Source of the DNA: Terriglobia bacterium
GTDB taxonomy: Bacteria > Acidobacteriota > Terriglobia > Acidiferrales > UBA7541
Assembly: GCA_020073585.1 (NCBI GenBank)
Contig: JAIQEV010000001.1
Span: forward strand, 95,311-159,310
DNA: 64,000 bases
Reading direction: 5' to 3'
Shown here: piece by piece, positions 19,744-29,422 of the stretch
How the letters are laid out: each line of letters starts with the position of its first letter
Numbering within the stretch: position 1 is the first letter of the stretch
The notes under the pieces: model-generated
Database searches by the model: none
What the model was told of the DNA's origin: nothing
What the model saw: only the letters and a program-made list of their open reading frames with translations
Translations under genes and position numbers: made by a program

Positions 19744-21150
19744 GTGGTGATCCTCGGCGCGGGCCCGGCGGGACTGGGGGCCGCCTGCCAGCTCACGCGC
19801 GCCGGCATGGCCCGGGTCACGGTGCTGGAGCAGCGCGACATCGTCGGCGGGAATGCCGGGAGCTTCGACATTGACGGGGTGCGCGTCGATTACGGCAGCC
19901 ATCGCCTGCATCCGGCCTGCGATCCGGCCATTCTGCGGGATCTGCAGGAGTTGCTCGGAGACGACCTGCTGCTCCGTCCGCGCCACGGGCGCATTCGCCT
20001 GCGCGGCCGTTGGATTCACTTCCCGCTCAAGCCCGTGGACCTGCTGCTGCATCTTCCCAAGTCGTTTGGATTTGGCGTCGCTGCGGATCTGGCGCGCAAA
20101 TTTGTTCCTCGGCGCGGCCAATCGCCGGAGACGTTTGCGAGCGTGCTGGAGCACTCTCTGGGGCGCACGATCTGCCGGGATTTCTACTTTCCATACGCCC
20201 GCAAGCTGTGGGGGTTGTCTCCGGAACAACTCTCCGTCACGCAGGCACGCCGGCGCGTCTCGGCCAGCTCGCTTTCCAAGATGCTGCGCAAGATTGCCAC
20301 GGCCATCCCGGGGCTCAAGCCCCCCGGTGCGGGCCGCTTCTTCTATCCGAAACTAGGCTTTGGCCAAATCTCCCAGCGGCTTCGGGAGGAGGCGGAAGCG
20401 GGGGGCGCCGAATTCCTCTTTGGCGCACGCCTCACCGCGGTCGAGCGCGAGGGAAACCGCGTGACTGCCGTGTGCTATGAGCGCCATGGCCGGGAGGAGC
20501 GGATCGCCGCACCGCTGGTGTGGTCCACGGTGCCCATCACGGTGCTGGTGAACAGCCTGCGTCCCGAGGCTCCGGCCGAAGTGCGCTCGGCCGCGGGCCA
20601 GGTCGATTTTCGCGGGATGATCCTGATCTATCTGGTGCTGGAGCAAAAGCAATTCACCGAGTACGATGCGCACTACTTCCCCGAAGAGGCGATCCCCATT
20701 TCGCGTCTGTCGGAACCCAAGAATTACAGCGCCACGTCCAATCCCGCGGATTGCACGGTATTGTGCGCGGAATTGCCGGCGGATCCGGGATCGCGGGAGT
20801 GGGCGATGAGTGACGACGAACTCGGGAAAGCCATGTGCTCCTGGCTGGCCCAGGCGGGCCTCCCGGTTCGTGCCCCGGTGCGCAGGGCGCTGACCCGCCG
20901 CCTGCGACAAGCGTACCCGATGTATCGCGCCGGCTATGAAACGCACTTTGCCACGATGGACGCCTGGGTTGGCCAGATAGAGGGTTTACTGACGTTCGGC
21001 CGCCAGGGTCTGTTCGCTCACGACAATACCCATCATGCACTGTACATGGCCTATGCCGCGGTAAAATGCCTGCGCAGCGACGGCACCCTGGATTTGGGAA
21101 GATGGAAGGAATTTCGTCAGGTATTTGAAACGCACATCGTGGAAGATTGA
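19744..21150 (+). CDS. FAD/NAD(P)-binding amine-oxidase/UDP-galactopyranose mutase-like oxidoreductase
   Basis: 'VVILGAGPAGLGAACQLTRAG..VTVLEQRDIVGGNAGSF..YGSHRLHP'; true start is probably somewhat upstream of the GTG at 19744. Confidence 0.8.
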   Translation: MVILGAGPAGLGAACQLTRAGMARVTVLEQRDIVGGNAGSFDIDGVRVDYGSHRLHPACDPAILRDLQELLGDDLLLRPRHGRIRLRGRWIHFPLKPVDLLLHLPKSFGFGVAADLARKFVPRRGQSPETFASVLEHSLGRTICRDFYFPYARKLWGLSPEQLSVTQARRRVSASSLSKMLRKIATAIPGLKPPGAGRFFYPKLGFGQISQRLREEAEAGGAEFLFGARLTAVEREGNRVTAVCYERHGREERIAAPLVWSTVPITVLVNSLRPEAPAEVRSAAGQVDFRGMILIYLVLEQKQFTEYDAHYFPEEAIPISRLSEPKNYSATSNPADCTVLCAELPADPGSREWAMSDDELGKAMCSWLAQAGLPVRAPVRRALTRRLRQAYPMYRAGYETHFATMDAWVGQIEGLLTFGRQGLFAHDNTHHALYMAYAAVKCLRSDGTLDLGRWKEFRQVFETHIVED

Positions 21151-21185
21151 GCTTCCCGACAGGAATAGGGAAGGGAAGCTCCCGC

Positions 21186-22217
21186 TTAGGAGCGCTGCAC
21201 AGGGACCGCAGCGCGATACCACGCGATGAAATGTTTCAACCCCTCCGCAATTTGAGTTTTCGGCTGATAGCCGAGCAGCCGGCCAGCTTTGGAAATATCC
21301 GCCCAGGTCAGCGGCACGTCCCCCGGTTGCAGAGGCAACTGTTCACGGATGGCCCGGCGGCCTGTGGCCCGTTCCAGGTGTTCAATCAGCTCCGCTAGCT
21401 TGACCGGATGGGAATTTCCCAGGTTGAAGACTTCGAAGGGCACACGGGAGGGATCGCCGGGTTCGTAGGCGAGCGCCCCGAGAATCCCGCTCACGATGTC
21501 GTCCACATACGTGTAGTCGCGCCCCATCGAGCCATCGCCGAAGACCGGCAGCGGCTTGCCGGCCTCGATCAAGGCCGTGAATTTATGGATCGCCAGATCC
21601 GGCCGCTGCCGCGGTCCGTACACCGTGAAAAAGCGCAGGCAAATCGTGGAGAGCCGATAGAGATGAGCGTAGGTGTAGCAGAGCAATTCACCGCTGAGCT
21701 TGGTGGCCGCGTACGGGGAAATCGGGCGCAATTCGAAGTGGTCCTCGGAGAACGGAGCCACGCTCGTGGCTCCGTACACGGAGCTCGATGAGCCGAAGAG
21801 AAGCTTGCGAACTTGGAATTCGCGGCACAGTTCCAGGATGTTCGCGGTACCGGCCACGTTCACGCGCTCATACTCCAGAGGCTGTTCGATGGACGGGCGC
21901 ACGCCGGCAAGCGCCGCCAGGTGGATCACCGCCTGCGGGCGCACGCGGTTGAAAAGCTTGTGCATCTGCGCGTAATCGCGAATATCCGCTTCGAAGAATT
22001 CGTACTGGCCCACGCGCCGAATCTCCTCCAGATTCGCCCGCTTCCGGGCCGGCGAGTAAAACTCGTTCAGGTTGTCGACGATGGCCAGGGGCGTCCCGCG
22101 GCGGAGCAATGCCTCCGCCAAATGCGAGCCGATAAATCCGGCCCCGCCGGTCAGCAGCACTTTGTCTGGAGCGAGAGTCACGGTTTCTCCTTGTTTGGCC
22201 GAGTCCGTCATAAACAA
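21186..22217 (-). CDS. NAD-dependent epimerase/dehydratase (UDP-glucuronate 4-epimerase-like)
   Basis: 'VLLTGGAGFIGSHLAEALLRRG', 'SPYAATKLSGELL' YxxxK. Confidence 0.9.
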   Translation of the reverse strand: MFMTDSAKQGETVTLAPDKVLLTGGAGFIGSHLAEALLRRGTPLAIVDNLNEFYSPARKRANLEEIRRVGQYEFFEADIRDYAQMHKLFNRVRPQAVIHLAALAGVRPSIEQPLEYERVNVAGTANILELCREFQVRKLLFGSSSSVYGATSVAPFSEDHFELRPISPYAATKLSGELLCYTYAHLYRLSTICLRFFTVYGPRQRPDLAIHKFTALIEAGKPLPVFGDGSMGRDYTYVDDIVSGILGALAYEPGDPSRVPFEVFNLGNSHPVKLAELIEHLERATGRRAIREQLPLQPGDVPLTWADISKAGRLLGYQPKTQIAEGLKHFIAWYRAAVPVQRS

Positions 22218-22220
22218 GCG

Positions 22221-22874
22221 TCAACGCGGGATGGTTCTGTCCAGCAAAGGCAGAAGCTGGTGGATAAATTCCAGTCCTCCCGCCAGTGCCGCCCCTTCGC
22301 CATCCGCGCCGGCGATGGGAATCACGACGCGCACCAGCGCGCCGTCCGTACGGTTCAGGCGGATGGCATCGGTGACCAGGAAGATCTTGGCCCAGTATTC
22401 ACTCGGGGTGACGCGGCCATGCGCTTGATACCAGTAGAAAACCAAATCCCGGCTCGTTCCCTTGGCGACGATGTACCGGTTGATGGAAATCGCCGAGCCA
22501 TCGGCGCGCGGCACGGAGATGCGGCCGGACTGAATCGGGGCCCATCCGGAGCCTGGAATGCAATTCTTGGGCGAGTGAATCGTGTCGCCGGAGCGCTGCG
22601 AGGGGAAAAAGGCGATAAAGAGGTTTACCGGCGGCTCCGCGGCCGCACTCGCATAGTCCCGCAGCAGGAATTGGCCCGGCCCCAAGACCTCCAGCTCCCC
22701 GGGAGTCAGGGTTAAATCTCTTGCCTGCCAGCTCTTAATTTGCATTGGGAGGGAGGAGAGATCCTGGCGCTCGGGGAGAACTTCGTTACGGTCCCGAGCC
22801 TGCAAGAATGCGGCGGCCGCGGCGAGGATCAGAGCGGCGGGAAGAAAACGCTGCCAGGAGCTTAAGCGGCGCAT
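22221..22874 (-). CDS. epsI: EpsI-family exosortase-associated protein
   Basis: 'HSPKNCIPGSGWAPIQSG' EpsI signature; 1-nt overlap with the exosortase gene. Confidence 0.88.
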   Translation of the reverse strand: MRRLSSWQRFLPAALILAAAAAFLQARDRNEVLPERQDLSSLPMQIKSWQARDLTLTPGELEVLGPGQFLLRDYASAAAEPPVNLFIAFFPSQRSGDTIHSPKNCIPGSGWAPIQSGRISVPRADGSAISINRYIVAKGTSRDLVFYWYQAHGRVTPSEYWAKIFLVTDAIRLNRTDGALVRVVIPIAGADGEGAALAGGLEFIHQLLPLLDRTIPR

Positions 22875-23779
22875 CAGGTGTTCCTCGCCGGCAAGCGGCG
22901 GCCGAGCCAGGACACGGCCGCGTGAAACAGCAGCAAGAGGCTGAAGGAAACGCAGAAAATCAGCAGCCCGGAAAACATGTGGAAGAAACCCTCGGCCTTC
23001 TCGGGACTCCAGTATTCGCCGAGAATTCCGCTGCCCATGATGCGGAATCCATTGGCGAGGACCGCGATGGGAACGGCGGACAGAATCAGCAATGCACGGC
23101 GGACGAGGCGCGGCTCGAACAGATAGGCATAAATGACGGCCAGGGTCAGAAGCGATACGAGAGAGCGCAAGCCGCTGCACGCTTCCACGACGTCGAGCGT
23201 GAGCGAAGGCAGGTGAATCACGTTGCCTTCCCGCAGGACCGGAATCCCCGCCAGCGAAAGCAAGCCGCTGGCGAGTCCCGAAGCCTGAAACTGCAGGGGC
23301 AGGGCAATCTGGTTGAAGATGATGGCGGGGAGGGGAATCATCAGGAAGAGGATCACCCAGGGGAAAAGCCAGGCGCGGAACAAACCCCAACCCCGGAAAT
23401 AAATGACCAAACCCGCAAGCAGAAATAGCAGCGAAGTGCGGGAGAGGAAATTTTCCGCCCCTAATACGCCCAGGACAAGAATGGACAGTGCTCCGAGGAT
23501 GACCAGGAGGCCGGTCCAGCTTCCCTTCGCCGGGGCCTTGGCCAGATGCTCTCTCTCCCTCCAAATGACCCAGGCGCAGAAAAAAGGAATAAAAAAGCCA
23601 TGGGAGTAATTGGGGTCCTGCAACCACTGCGCGACGAGACCAGCAAGGATGCGGTAGTAGAGAAAAACGACCAGAGCCGCAAGAACCGCGAGCTGCAGCA
23701 GCCCGTGCAGGTCCAGGGCGATGCCCCTAGACGCCGCGGGGGCACGACCTTCCATGAGTGGATCCGTCGGCTTGTGCAT
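22874..23779 (-). CDS. xrt: Exosortase (EpsH/Xrt family)
   Basis: Multi-TM; catalytic triad region 'EACSGLRSLVSLL' (Cys), 'VLANGFRIMG' (Arg), 'FHMFSGLLIF' (His). Confidence 0.93.
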   Translation of the reverse strand: MHKPTDPLMEGRAPAASRGIALDLHGLLQLAVLAALVVFLYYRILAGLVAQWLQDPNYSHGFFIPFFCAWVIWREREHLAKAPAKGSWTGLLVILGALSILVLGVLGAENFLSRTSLLFLLAGLVIYFRGWGLFRAWLFPWVILFLMIPLPAIIFNQIALPLQFQASGLASGLLSLAGIPVLREGNVIHLPSLTLDVVEACSGLRSLVSLLTLAVIYAYLFEPRLVRRALLILSAVPIAVLANGFRIMGSGILGEYWSPEKAEGFFHMFSGLLIFCVSFSLLLLFHAAVSWLGRRLPARNT

Positions 23780-23813
23780 GAATCGTGTTAGGGATCAGGT
23801 CCTAGAGATTATT

Positions 23814-23830
23814 GGCAATTCACCTGCCAA
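23814..23830 (-). promoter_or_regulatory. Candidate sigma-54 promoter TTGGCAGGTGAATTGCC upstream of the exosortase operon
   Basis: Reverse complement of ggcaattcacctgccaa; TTGGCA -24, TTGC -12, N10 spacing; 35 nt from the exosortase ATG. Confidence 0.65.
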
Positions 23831-24173
23831 GCCATTCGTTTGGCAATTGGCGGGAGGATATTGTCCATGAGCGATCATGCGAAGAGTCCAAGAAATCAAA
23901 CAACCATAGGCAATTGAATTAGTTAGAGAGAAGTGAGCCGCTCCTAGGCCAGCACTTGTCTAATTCGATTCCCAGGGTCGAAGTCTGCAGGATTTCACCC
24001 TGCGGAGTCTTCCGCGCTTGTGACATATAGTCTCCAAGGAAAATAATTTGCCCAAACGTGGAAGTTGCTTGGGATTCTGTGCCTCCACAAGAGCCAGTGA
24101 CAGGGAGTGGAGCAATTAATTATCTTTAGTAGATTCAATGACTTATACTGAGATTGGCGGTTTTCTTCCGGCC

Positions 24174-25415
24174 CTAGTGCGGCCCACCTGCTCTGGCGGG
24201 CTTAGTCAGTCCAAGCTTACCGCCAAACCACGTCAGAAAGCGCCGTAGAAGCCCCCCAAGCATGTATTCGAAGGGTCTGAGGTCATCCATAGCGAACCAG
24301 GCGGTCTCCTGAACCCCACGGAAGGAGCGCAGCCATTCCAGGAAGCTCAGCTTTCCATCCCGGTGGTAGTCGTGGAAGGAGATCAGGTCACCGTCTTCGA
24401 CCATCCATTTGCGGCCCTCGCAAGGGGGCGCCGAGGGAACCTTCTGTCCGGTCAGGTCCAGGTACATGGCGCGCACCACATCCATGCCATTCGTCGCCAG
24501 GAAGAGGCGGAACGTTGCACCCACCCGGGGATTGATATCGAGGATTTTGTACTGACCGTCGCGGGCATCGTAGCGGTGGCCGATATCCAGAACACCCCGG
24601 TAACCGATGGCCTTCATGAAATCCTTGGTGGTTTTCTCCACCACGTCGTTGCGCCGGCAGATTCCGAGCGAAGTCGCGCCGGTGTAGACGGGGTGCTGCC
24701 GGATCTTTTGGCCCGCAAAACCCAGCAGACAATCCGAGTTTGCATTGAAGTAGCCGTTGAACATCCAGACCGAGTCGTCTCCGCCGGGAATATATTCCTG
24801 AAGCATGAGGCTGGGATGGGCCGGATCTTCGATCCGGTCATATTGTTCCAGCAACTCTTGCGGATTCCGGACGATGACCATGCGCGGCTGGCCACGGCGT
24901 TCCAACGCCGTCCCGTCAATGCCTTTGAGCATGATGGGGAAGTGCGCCGCGTCGCTTTCCAGAAAGTCCAGGACATCGCGCCGCGACTGCGGGAAGGCCG
25001 TCTCGGCGGTGGGGATGCCGTGCTTCTTGCAGAGAAAATACATCTGTTTCTTGTCGCACAGGGCATACACGAGCTCGCGGGAAATATCGGGAAAGAGAAA
25101 CGCATCCCTCAGGGAACCGGCATTCTCGGCGATAAAGGTGCTGGAAATATCGTTGGTGCAGGTCAGGATCGGACGCAGCCCGATCTTGCGGGAAACTCCG
25201 CGCAGAAATTCCACGAGCTCTTCCGCGCAAGCGAGATTCCCGTTCATGATGAATTTTTCGCGGCAATAACGGGAGACCATCCCGGGAGAGCGAAGCTGAT
25301 TTCCGACGCCGTAGACACGGACGCCCAGGCGCCCCAGGCTTCGCACGAGACACAGGGAGCCGTGATGATCCGGCCGGAGAACGACTACGGGGACTGAGGT
25401 GTCAAATGTTTGCAT
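24174..25415 (-). CDS. ATP-grasp domain ligase
   Basis: 'PVVVLRPDHHGSLCLVRSLGRLGVRVYGV', 'HFPIMLKGIDGTAL', 'LMLQEYIPGGDDSVWMFNGYF', 'ILDINPRVGATFRLF' ATP-grasp signatures. Confidence 0.85.
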   Translation of the reverse strand: MQTFDTSVPVVVLRPDHHGSLCLVRSLGRLGVRVYGVGNQLRSPGMVSRYCREKFIMNGNLACAEELVEFLRGVSRKIGLRPILTCTNDISSTFIAENAGSLRDAFLFPDISRELVYALCDKKQMYFLCKKHGIPTAETAFPQSRRDVLDFLESDAAHFPIMLKGIDGTALERRGQPRMVIVRNPQELLEQYDRIEDPAHPSLMLQEYIPGGDDSVWMFNGYFNANSDCLLGFAGQKIRQHPVYTGATSLGICRRNDVVEKTTKDFMKAIGYRGVLDIGHRYDARDGQYKILDINPRVGATFRLFLATNGMDVVRAMYLDLTGQKVPSAPPCEGRKWMVEDGDLISFHDYHRDGKLSFLEWLRSFRGVQETAWFAMDDLRPFEYMLGGLLRRFLTWFGGKLGLTKPARAGGPH

Positions 25416-26199
25416 TCAGCTGCGGCTCGAGGGTTTTCGGCTCCAGGTATCCGCCGGCGGGCTTGTGCAAACTGGGTTCGCCAGGAAGCATCACGACTTC
25501 GTCGCCTCGCAGCTCGAATACCGACGGGAGATCATCCAGGTGCGCAAGGATGAAGTCCAGATCGCGAAGCTGTCCGCTTCTCCGCAGGTACGCCACGCTG
25601 TTGCTGACCAGGAAGGCTTCCACCGGCGCGCTTCTCCAGCGCTCGATGATTTCCGCGGTTTGCTCGTTGGCGGGGGTGTAACCGGCCTGCAGGAGGCCGC
25701 GCGCAATCCATGCGCAGCACAATTGGTCTTCCTCGCGGAATTCGCCCCGCGTGCCTGCTCCGATCAGGGCGACCTGCGGATGATGCTTGATCAGGTGTTC
25801 CAGCTGGGCGGTGAAATTCCGCAGACAGGCCACGTAGCAAGCGGCGCTGCCCATGGCCGCGGTGAGAATCCTGGTGCCCGAACTGGAAAGAAGGACTATG
25901 GGCCGGTGCAGCTCGTCTTCCTGCGCTATCTGGGCCGGACTGTTGGCGATCTCATAGCCATCGGGCAAATCGCCGCCCTGTTCGCCAACCATCAGGGGAT
26001 GATCCAACCTGGCGGCAAGCGCCAGACCGCTTTCCACGGTGGAAACGGGGAAACACTTGCGACCCATGGCCACGGCTGTCACTGCGGTCGTGGTCGCCCG
26101 GATCACATCAATGGCGACGATGGCGCAGACGTCCTTGTAGCGTTCCACGTTTTCGGCGAAGCAATCGATGACAACCGTTCTGGGAACTTGTGAATCCAT
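25402..26199 (-). CDS. comB: 2-phosphosulfolactate phosphatase (ComB)
   Basis: 'VAIDVIRATTTAVTAVAMGRKCFPV', 'GEQGGDLPDGYEIANSP', 'LLSSSGTRIL', 'GAGTRGEFREEDQLCCAWIA' ComB-family motifs; 14-nt overlap with the ATP-grasp gene. Confidence 0.87.
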   Translation of the reverse strand: MDSQVPRTVVIDCFAENVERYKDVCAIVAIDVIRATTTAVTAVAMGRKCFPVSTVESGLALAARLDHPLMVGEQGGDLPDGYEIANSPAQIAQEDELHRPIVLLSSSGTRILTAAMGSAACYVACLRNFTAQLEHLIKHHPQVALIGAGTRGEFREEDQLCCAWIARGLLQAGYTPANEQTAEIIERWRSAPVEAFLVSNSVAYLRRSGQLRDLDFILAHLDDLPSVFELRGDEVVMLPGEPSLHKPAGGYLEPKTLEPQLNANI

Positions 26200-26219
26200 A
26201 TTCGCCTCGAGTCGCCTCT

Positions 26220-27065
26220 TCAGGCCGGACGGCGGGGCCGCAGGTTGTCCTTCGCAAATGCGTCGGAATGCAGGCCGCGCCGGTAGATTTCGACGCGCAG
26301 CACTTCTTCCAGCCGCACGTTGCAAAGATGAACTTCCCGTCCGAAGTGGTCCAGAAGCGCGAACTGACTGGGCTTGTTGGGCGCTTCGAAGATGACCGTT
26401 TTAAAACCAAAGGTATTCGCGAAGCGATCGGCATAAACGGCGTTGAAGTTCCCCTGGTCATCGAACAGACCCACGCCCCGGGCGCTCTCCCGGGCTTCCA
26501 CGACCAATTGCAAAGCTCCGGCATCGAGCCAGCGCTTGCCTTGTTCGATCAACTGGCTGATCACTTCTTCCGTGAAAGCTCCGGTGTGCTTCTTTCCCAA
26601 TTCAAACTGCACCTGGAGTCCCCGCTCGTGCGCCATCTTGACCACATCGGAGGCCTTCAAGGGCATGTCCGTAAAGCCTTCTCCGCACTCAATCCGCGTC
26701 ACCCCGATGTCCGCGCAAAGATCCAGATAGGCGGGAAGCTGACCTTGCGCCACGGCGACCTCAAACGGCCCGCCTCCCGTCACCGTCGGCACGCGATACT
26801 TTTTTGCGGCGGCAATCTTGCGCCGCGTGGCCGCTTCTTTGGCGATGATCCAGCAGGCCATGGAAATTTTCAGAAGCGACATCAAATGGGAACTTTGATC
26901 GAGATGGCTCTCCAGCGTGACCGGGTCATATCCCGGATCGAAGGGGCTGGTCGCCGGAGCAATCTCCGGCACGCCGATCTTCCGCAAATAATCGCTGGTA
27001 TGTACCTTGCCCTCCGGAATTGCCTCGGCTGTTTCGACTACCGTTTCCAAGTTTTTGGCGATCAT
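26220..27065 (-). CDS. comA: Phosphosulfolactate synthase (ComA)
   Basis: 'IGVPEIAPATSPFDPGYDPVTLESHL', 'TVTGGGPFEVAVAQGQLPAYLDLCADIGVTRIECGEGFTDMP', 'VQFELGKKHTGAF'; directly upstream of comB. Confidence 0.87.
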   Translation of the reverse strand: MIAKNLETVVETAEAIPEGKVHTSDYLRKIGVPEIAPATSPFDPGYDPVTLESHLDQSSHLMSLLKISMACWIIAKEAATRRKIAAAKKYRVPTVTGGGPFEVAVAQGQLPAYLDLCADIGVTRIECGEGFTDMPLKASDVVKMAHERGLQVQFELGKKHTGAFTEEVISQLIEQGKRWLDAGALQLVVEARESARGVGLFDDQGNFNAVYADRFANTFGFKTVIFEAPNKPSQFALLDHFGREVHLCNVRLEEVLRVEIYRRGLHSDAFAKDNLRPRRPA

Positions 27066-27150
27066 CTTGTGCGCTCACTTTCTTCTCGCCACGAGTTATG
27101 CAAAGCGGGAATGGCGCCAACTCCACGGAATCTCTTCCAGTTGTAGATTC

Positions 27151-27166
27151 GCACTCTGGGTGCCAA
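27151..27166 (-). promoter_or_regulatory. Candidate sigma-54 promoter TTGGCACCCAGAGTGC upstream of comA
   Basis: Reverse complement of gcactctgggtgccaa; perfect TTGGCAC -24, TGC -12, N10 spacing; about 86 nt from the comA start. Confidence 0.6.
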
Positions 27167-27487
27167 AGTACTGCACATTCCAGGAGCAGACGCGCTTCAG
27201 TCTCCGTTCGCGAGAATCCATGTAACTGATTGCAAATGCAGATACTTAGCAAAGATTACCCAATCTTAATGGGGATGCAGGCCGTCCCTTGGGTATGTGA
27301 ATTCGTTACGAATGGGAAAAGCAGTTCACACGCCATGAACGAACTTTCCTTAGACTTATTTCAATGCACGACCCCGGCAAGGAGCGTCGCGCTCTTCCCG
27401 AAAGCTGAGGCAATTCAGGCCTAAAGTCCCCACAAAGATAGGGATTTCAGCGAGTTAGGTGGCAGTTTCGCGAAGTTGGGGGCACGG

Positions 27488-29242
27488 CTAATTCGGGCGT
27501 GCGGCCGTGGGAGGAGGAAGGAGATAGACGTAATAACCGGTATTGCCGATTGGCTGCCAGGCGCTCGCGGATGTCGCCCTAGGAACCTCATTGGCCACAA
27601 TCGCCCGAACTCCAATCCTGGCGCAAATTGCGTACACATCCGACTGAATTTGAGGACCTGCGGCCCAGAAAGTCCCCACATCGCTGGAAGGAATCTCCGC
27701 GACGATCTTGAGCCGCGCCGTGCGCGCCCAATGATTGTTGTAACCGGCCCCCAGTGACGCAACCTTGTCTCCTTGCTGGAGTCCGAAATGGCGCAGCCCG
27801 TCGGCGATTTGCCACGAGAGGTTAACGGACCGATCTTTCCACTCGTAGATGCGGATCGCCATTTTTTCGGCGACGGAAAGTGAAAGCAGAAGAACCGCCA
27901 CGATAGTCACGCCGGCAAGCAGTTTCTTGGACTGTTCGGAGCGGGGCAAGCGGATCGCAGAAAGCAGCGCGGCCCAAAGCATGAGGAGGAGCCCCGCAAC
28001 GTATCGGGGCTCCACGGTAACCAGCGCATATAAGCCAAAGCCCGCCGCTGCGGGGATCCACAGGTGCCAGTTTTCGCCAAAGCGCCTGACAAAGCTGGAG
28101 CCGCTCAACAAGATGAGAATTAGCGCACACGCGATGAGCCCGCTCTGAGGAAGAAAGAGCGCATCGTAGGAGGCATAGATGCTGGTCATGATCACCCGGA
28201 GCTGCTGCTGGAAATGAAAGTGGGGTGTGAGGCCGTCGTTCCAATAGGAGGGATCGTAGTGCGGCGGATAGGTCCCCGAAACGGGACTGGCGTATTCGTA
28301 GAGAGCAGGGGCGGAATGAATCTTTCTGGTTGTATGCCGGGGAACACCGCCTGCAGGATCCGCGCCTTGCCAGTTGAAAAACGGAGCGCTGCGGTTGACG
28401 ACCCAGGCGTATCCGAGCCGGCCACTTTCGCCGAATGTGAACCGTCCTTTGCTCCGGGAGATGAGAAAGATGAAGGGTGTGGTAACCAAAAGGAACGCTA
28501 GAAGCGCGGCGAGAAGGCGCGTTACCGCTTTCCGGCGATCTCGGAGAGCAAGAAAACTCACTCCCAGAAACACGAAACCCAGCAGGAACATCACCGTTTT
28601 GCCCAAATAGCCGAGTCCGAGAACGAATCCAAAGAAAAAGAACAATCCGATGTTCGCGTTGCCTGCGCGAATGCGGACCAGGATGGCGGCGATCATATAG
28701 ACCAGCGCAGCCACAAGCAGGTCCGGGGTGATTTGGGAAACGACGGTGGCGTTTGCAATGGTCCAGATAAACAAGGCGTAGCCCAGGGCCAGCCAGGCCC
28801 AGCGGGGGAAGGTTTCCGAAGGCGTGTCGGAGGGCGCAGAAGCAGCATGGATGTAGCGTTCGCCCTGCGCACGCCAGAACCTGTCGAAAGCAGCCAAAGC
28901 GATCAGGAAGACCGCGAAATTAATGAGCTGAATCGCGGGGAACTCCCAGAATGCAGAGGGCTTCAGAATGCCCAGGTCGAGAGCCAGCACCCAGGAATAG
29001 AGCGGGCTCCAGTAGGCATTGAGCGCGGCGGACCAGCGCCCATGGAGATAACTGTCGGCGATGTCCAGATAGGAGATCCCGTCCGGATTCATGCTGAAAC
29101 GCGCAGACCACGTCAAAAACGCGGCCACGAAGACAGCCGCGCACCAGGAAAGAAGCCGCACCCGATGCGCGGCCCTATCCTCCGGCTGAGCGCCAGCTTC
29201 AGCCGGCGTTGTGTCGTGATCCTGCGCTGGTCTTTCCGTCAT
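27488..29242 (-). CDS. Multi-TM GT39/ArnT-like membrane glycosyltransferase
   Basis: 'RFSMNPDGISYLDIADSYLHGRWSAALNAYWSPLYSW' GT-C-like N-terminal loop, many hydrophobic segments. Confidence 0.7.
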   Translation of the reverse strand: MTERPAQDHDTTPAEAGAQPEDRAAHRVRLLSWCAAVFVAAFLTWSARFSMNPDGISYLDIADSYLHGRWSAALNAYWSPLYSWVLALDLGILKPSAFWEFPAIQLINFAVFLIALAAFDRFWRAQGERYIHAASAPSDTPSETFPRWAWLALGYALFIWTIANATVVSQITPDLLVAALVYMIAAILVRIRAGNANIGLFFFFGFVLGLGYLGKTVMFLLGFVFLGVSFLALRDRRKAVTRLLAALLAFLLVTTPFIFLISRSKGRFTFGESGRLGYAWVVNRSAPFFNWQGADPAGGVPRHTTRKIHSAPALYEYASPVSGTYPPHYDPSYWNDGLTPHFHFQQQLRVIMTSIYASYDALFLPQSGLIACALILILLSGSSFVRRFGENWHLWIPAAAGFGLYALVTVEPRYVAGLLLMLWAALLSAIRLPRSEQSKKLLAGVTIVAVLLLSLSVAEKMAIRIYEWKDRSVNLSWQIADGLRHFGLQQGDKVASLGAGYNNHWARTARLKIVAEIPSSDVGTFWAAGPQIQSDVYAICARIGVRAIVANEVPRATSASAWQPIGNTGYYVYLLPPPTAARPN

Positions 29243-29422
29243 GCCAACTCCGAGATCGGGTCACCAAAGTTTTGACACACAAAGATGCAGTCCGTCATGT
29301 CCAGCCCAGCATAGAGTCGCCGTGCCTCCGCAAGGCCCCGCGCCATCAGGCACCGGAGGAATCACGGCAAACGATCCGAGTCTAATGGGTTTTCCTGTGA
29401 TTTCCGTCTGGGCATGAGAATT

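Noticed and set aside
24174-27065. Complete coenzyme M biosynthesis operon
   Set aside because: Only comA and comB are recognised; no comC or comDE homologue was seen in the window.
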